NCBI GenBank assembly: GCA_022865625.1
Contig: JALHTB010000090.1
Span: 1-7,368, forward strand
Length of the DNA stretch: 7,368 bases
From: Candidatus Bathyarchaeota archaeon
GTDB taxonomy: Archaea > Thermoproteota > Bathyarchaeia > 40CM-2-53-6 > FEN-987
Reading direction: 5' to 3'
The position numbers were made by a program, and so were the translations under genes. This document shows, one piece after another, positions 6,394 through 7,368 of the stretch; the stretch's first letter is position 1; each line of letters opens with the position of its first letter. The notes beneath the pieces are model-generated. The model searched no databases. It was given only the letters and a program-made list of their open reading frames with translations, and had not been told where the DNA came from.

Positions 6394-7368
6394 TTGTCGG
6401 TAAGGCGGGCGGCGAGGTACGCCCAAGTCTCTACATCTGTTCGAGCCATGAAGTCGAGGATGCTCGGAAAGAATGGCTACGACCGCTTGCTAAGATCTTC
6501 CAGCGCATCCGAATGCCTGTCAATTCTCCGAGAGGAGGAATACTTCGGAACAACAACGGGAACCGGTGAAGCACTTGACCCTGCCTCATGGCAGAGACTC
6601 TGGGATCTCAAAATGATCAATCTGATTCACAAGCTGTCTCGGCTCTCACCGGATGGTTGTGCGCAACTGCTAGCAGAATTTGAGAACCTGTATCGCCTTG
6701 AGTCTCTGAAGCTAGGGTTGAGACTCATTGTTTCTCCGGAAGCAAAAGAAGCAACTCCAGAAATAACGTTGCCTGCCGAAGGCGAAGAGTCTCTGCACGG
6801 AATCGTAGAGACTCGGAATCTGGAACGTCTTGTTCAGTCTGCCGGGGCACATGCGCTCTCTAGCGAGATTTCTTCTGCTTTGGGGGAGAACAAGCCACTT
6901 CCTCTAATCGAGGCTATCATCGACAAGTACATCCTTGCTCGGATCTGGAAGACCGCGGACACACTGGACTGGATCGATAGGCAATCGGTACGGTCCCTGA
7001 TCGGTGAACACATCGATGCAACGAATCTGCTTGTCGTCGCGAGATCAAAAGCCCTTGGAATTCCCAGCGAGGGAGTCGAGCAAGCTACTGTGCCTGTCAA
7101 CTATCGCCTGGGAGATGCACTCTCCAAAGCCAAGAGCAGTGGATCAGCCACAGGTGCGTTGAGAGCATTCATGAAGACTGCCTATGCGAATCCTGTGGGG
7201 GAGTTCCTTGACACCCATAAGGAAGGGAATTCGCTTCATCAGTTGGATGTGTTGCTTCGGAGAGAACACGCTTCAAGTTGTCTGGCCGCGTTCTCTGGTT
7301 TCCCGTTCCAAGCCGGTTTGCCAGTTGCGTTTGTATATCTCATAGGCTATGAGGCGTCTGATCTGAGG
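6394..7368 (+). CDS. atpC: A/V-type ATP synthase subunit C (partial, cut by window end)
   Basis: An open frame of 325 codons without a stop runs off the right edge. The product matches the C/d (AC39) family, the funnel-shaped adaptor joining the central stalk to the membrane rotor ring. The N-terminal signature is YAQVSTSVRAMKSRML (9-24), corresponding to the family YAYVNARVRAMKS block, followed by YDRLLRSSSASECLSIL. The C-terminal part shows LDVLLRREHASSC, FPFQAGLPVAFVYLIGYEAS and DLR, matching the end region of the family, so probably only some 15-30 residues are missing. The start is TTG 6394. It is the only usable start near the conserved block, since the first ATG falls inside the RAMKSR motif. 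A GAGGAG (6374-6379) lies 14 bases upstream, rather far, so the start is less certain than the identity. Downstream, subunits F, A, B and D would be expected. Confidence 0.9.
   Translation, partial: MSVRRAARYAQVSTSVRAMKSRMLGKNGYDRLLRSSSASECLSILREEEYFGTTTGTGEALDPASWQRLWDLKMINLIHKLSRLSPDGCAQLLAEFENLYRLESLKLGLRLIVSPEAKEATPEITLPAEGEESLHGIVETRNLERLVQSAGAHALSSEISSALGENKPLPLIEAIIDKYILARIWKTADTLDWIDRQSVRSLIGEHIDATNLLVVARSKALGIPSEGVEQATVPVNYRLGDALSKAKSSGSATGALRAFMKTAYANPVGEFLDTHKEGNSLHQLDVLLRREHASSCLAAFSGFPFQAGLPVAFVYLIGYEASDLR

Noticed and set aside
1..7368. Search for CRISPR arrays, insertion sequences, toxin-antitoxin or defence genes
   Set aside because: No spaced direct repeats, transposase motifs, terminal inverted repeats or such genes were seen; the locus reads as core archaeal metabolism.

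Overview
The window is archaeal. The coding content includes three subunits of an A/V-type ATP synthase (H, E, C), a PhoU-family protein with an AbrB-like N-terminal domain, a geranylgeranyl-reductase-type flavoprotein of the kind that saturates archaeal lipids, and a heme O synthase. A clear archaeal BRE/TATA promoter lies upstream of the phoU-like gene, and most start codons appear to be TTG, several with Shine-Dalgarno-like sequences. The phylum cannot be fixed by eye. The heme O synthase suggests a lineage with a heme-copper-type terminal oxidase (for example Thermoproteota/Nitrososphaeria, Thermoplasmatota or haloarchaeal relatives), but this is inference.

Layout, left to right. Positions 1-130 hold the 3' tail of an unidentified gene whose TGA overlaps the ATG of a nicotinate phosphoribosyltransferase (127-1551, NAD salvage) in an ATGA junction. 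A 102-base spacer with a hairpin and a small inverted repeat leads to the heme O synthase gene (ending at 2616). This converges on a minus-strand FAD-dependent geranylgeranyl reductase (3816-2632), with only 15 bases between the two stop codons. A 172-base divergent region (3817-3988) carries the best promoter in the window, a perfect 8-base TATA element with flanking repeats, and drives the AbrB-PhoU regulator (3989-5035). A 372-base stretch without a convincing gene (5036-5407) follows and ends in a weaker promoter. Then comes the ATP synthase cluster: subunit H (5408-5722), subunit E (5741-6358) and subunit C (6394 to beyond the window end).

How the genes fit together. Subunits H and E pair as the peripheral stalk and C is the central-stalk/rotor adaptor, so the right end is one energy-conservation operon. 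The order H-E-C without subunits I and K between H and E differs from the H-I-K-E-C-F-A-B-D order known from methanogens and Thermococcales. The left genes are housekeeping cofactor and lipid functions. No mobile element, CRISPR array, defence gene, complete RNA gene or clearly new multi-gene system was found. The points most worth a second look are the ATPase gene order, the run of TTG starts, the near-palindrome at the phoU-like promoter, an apparent Asn-to-Thr change in the UbiA-family motif of the heme O synthase, and the unexplained 372-base gap.
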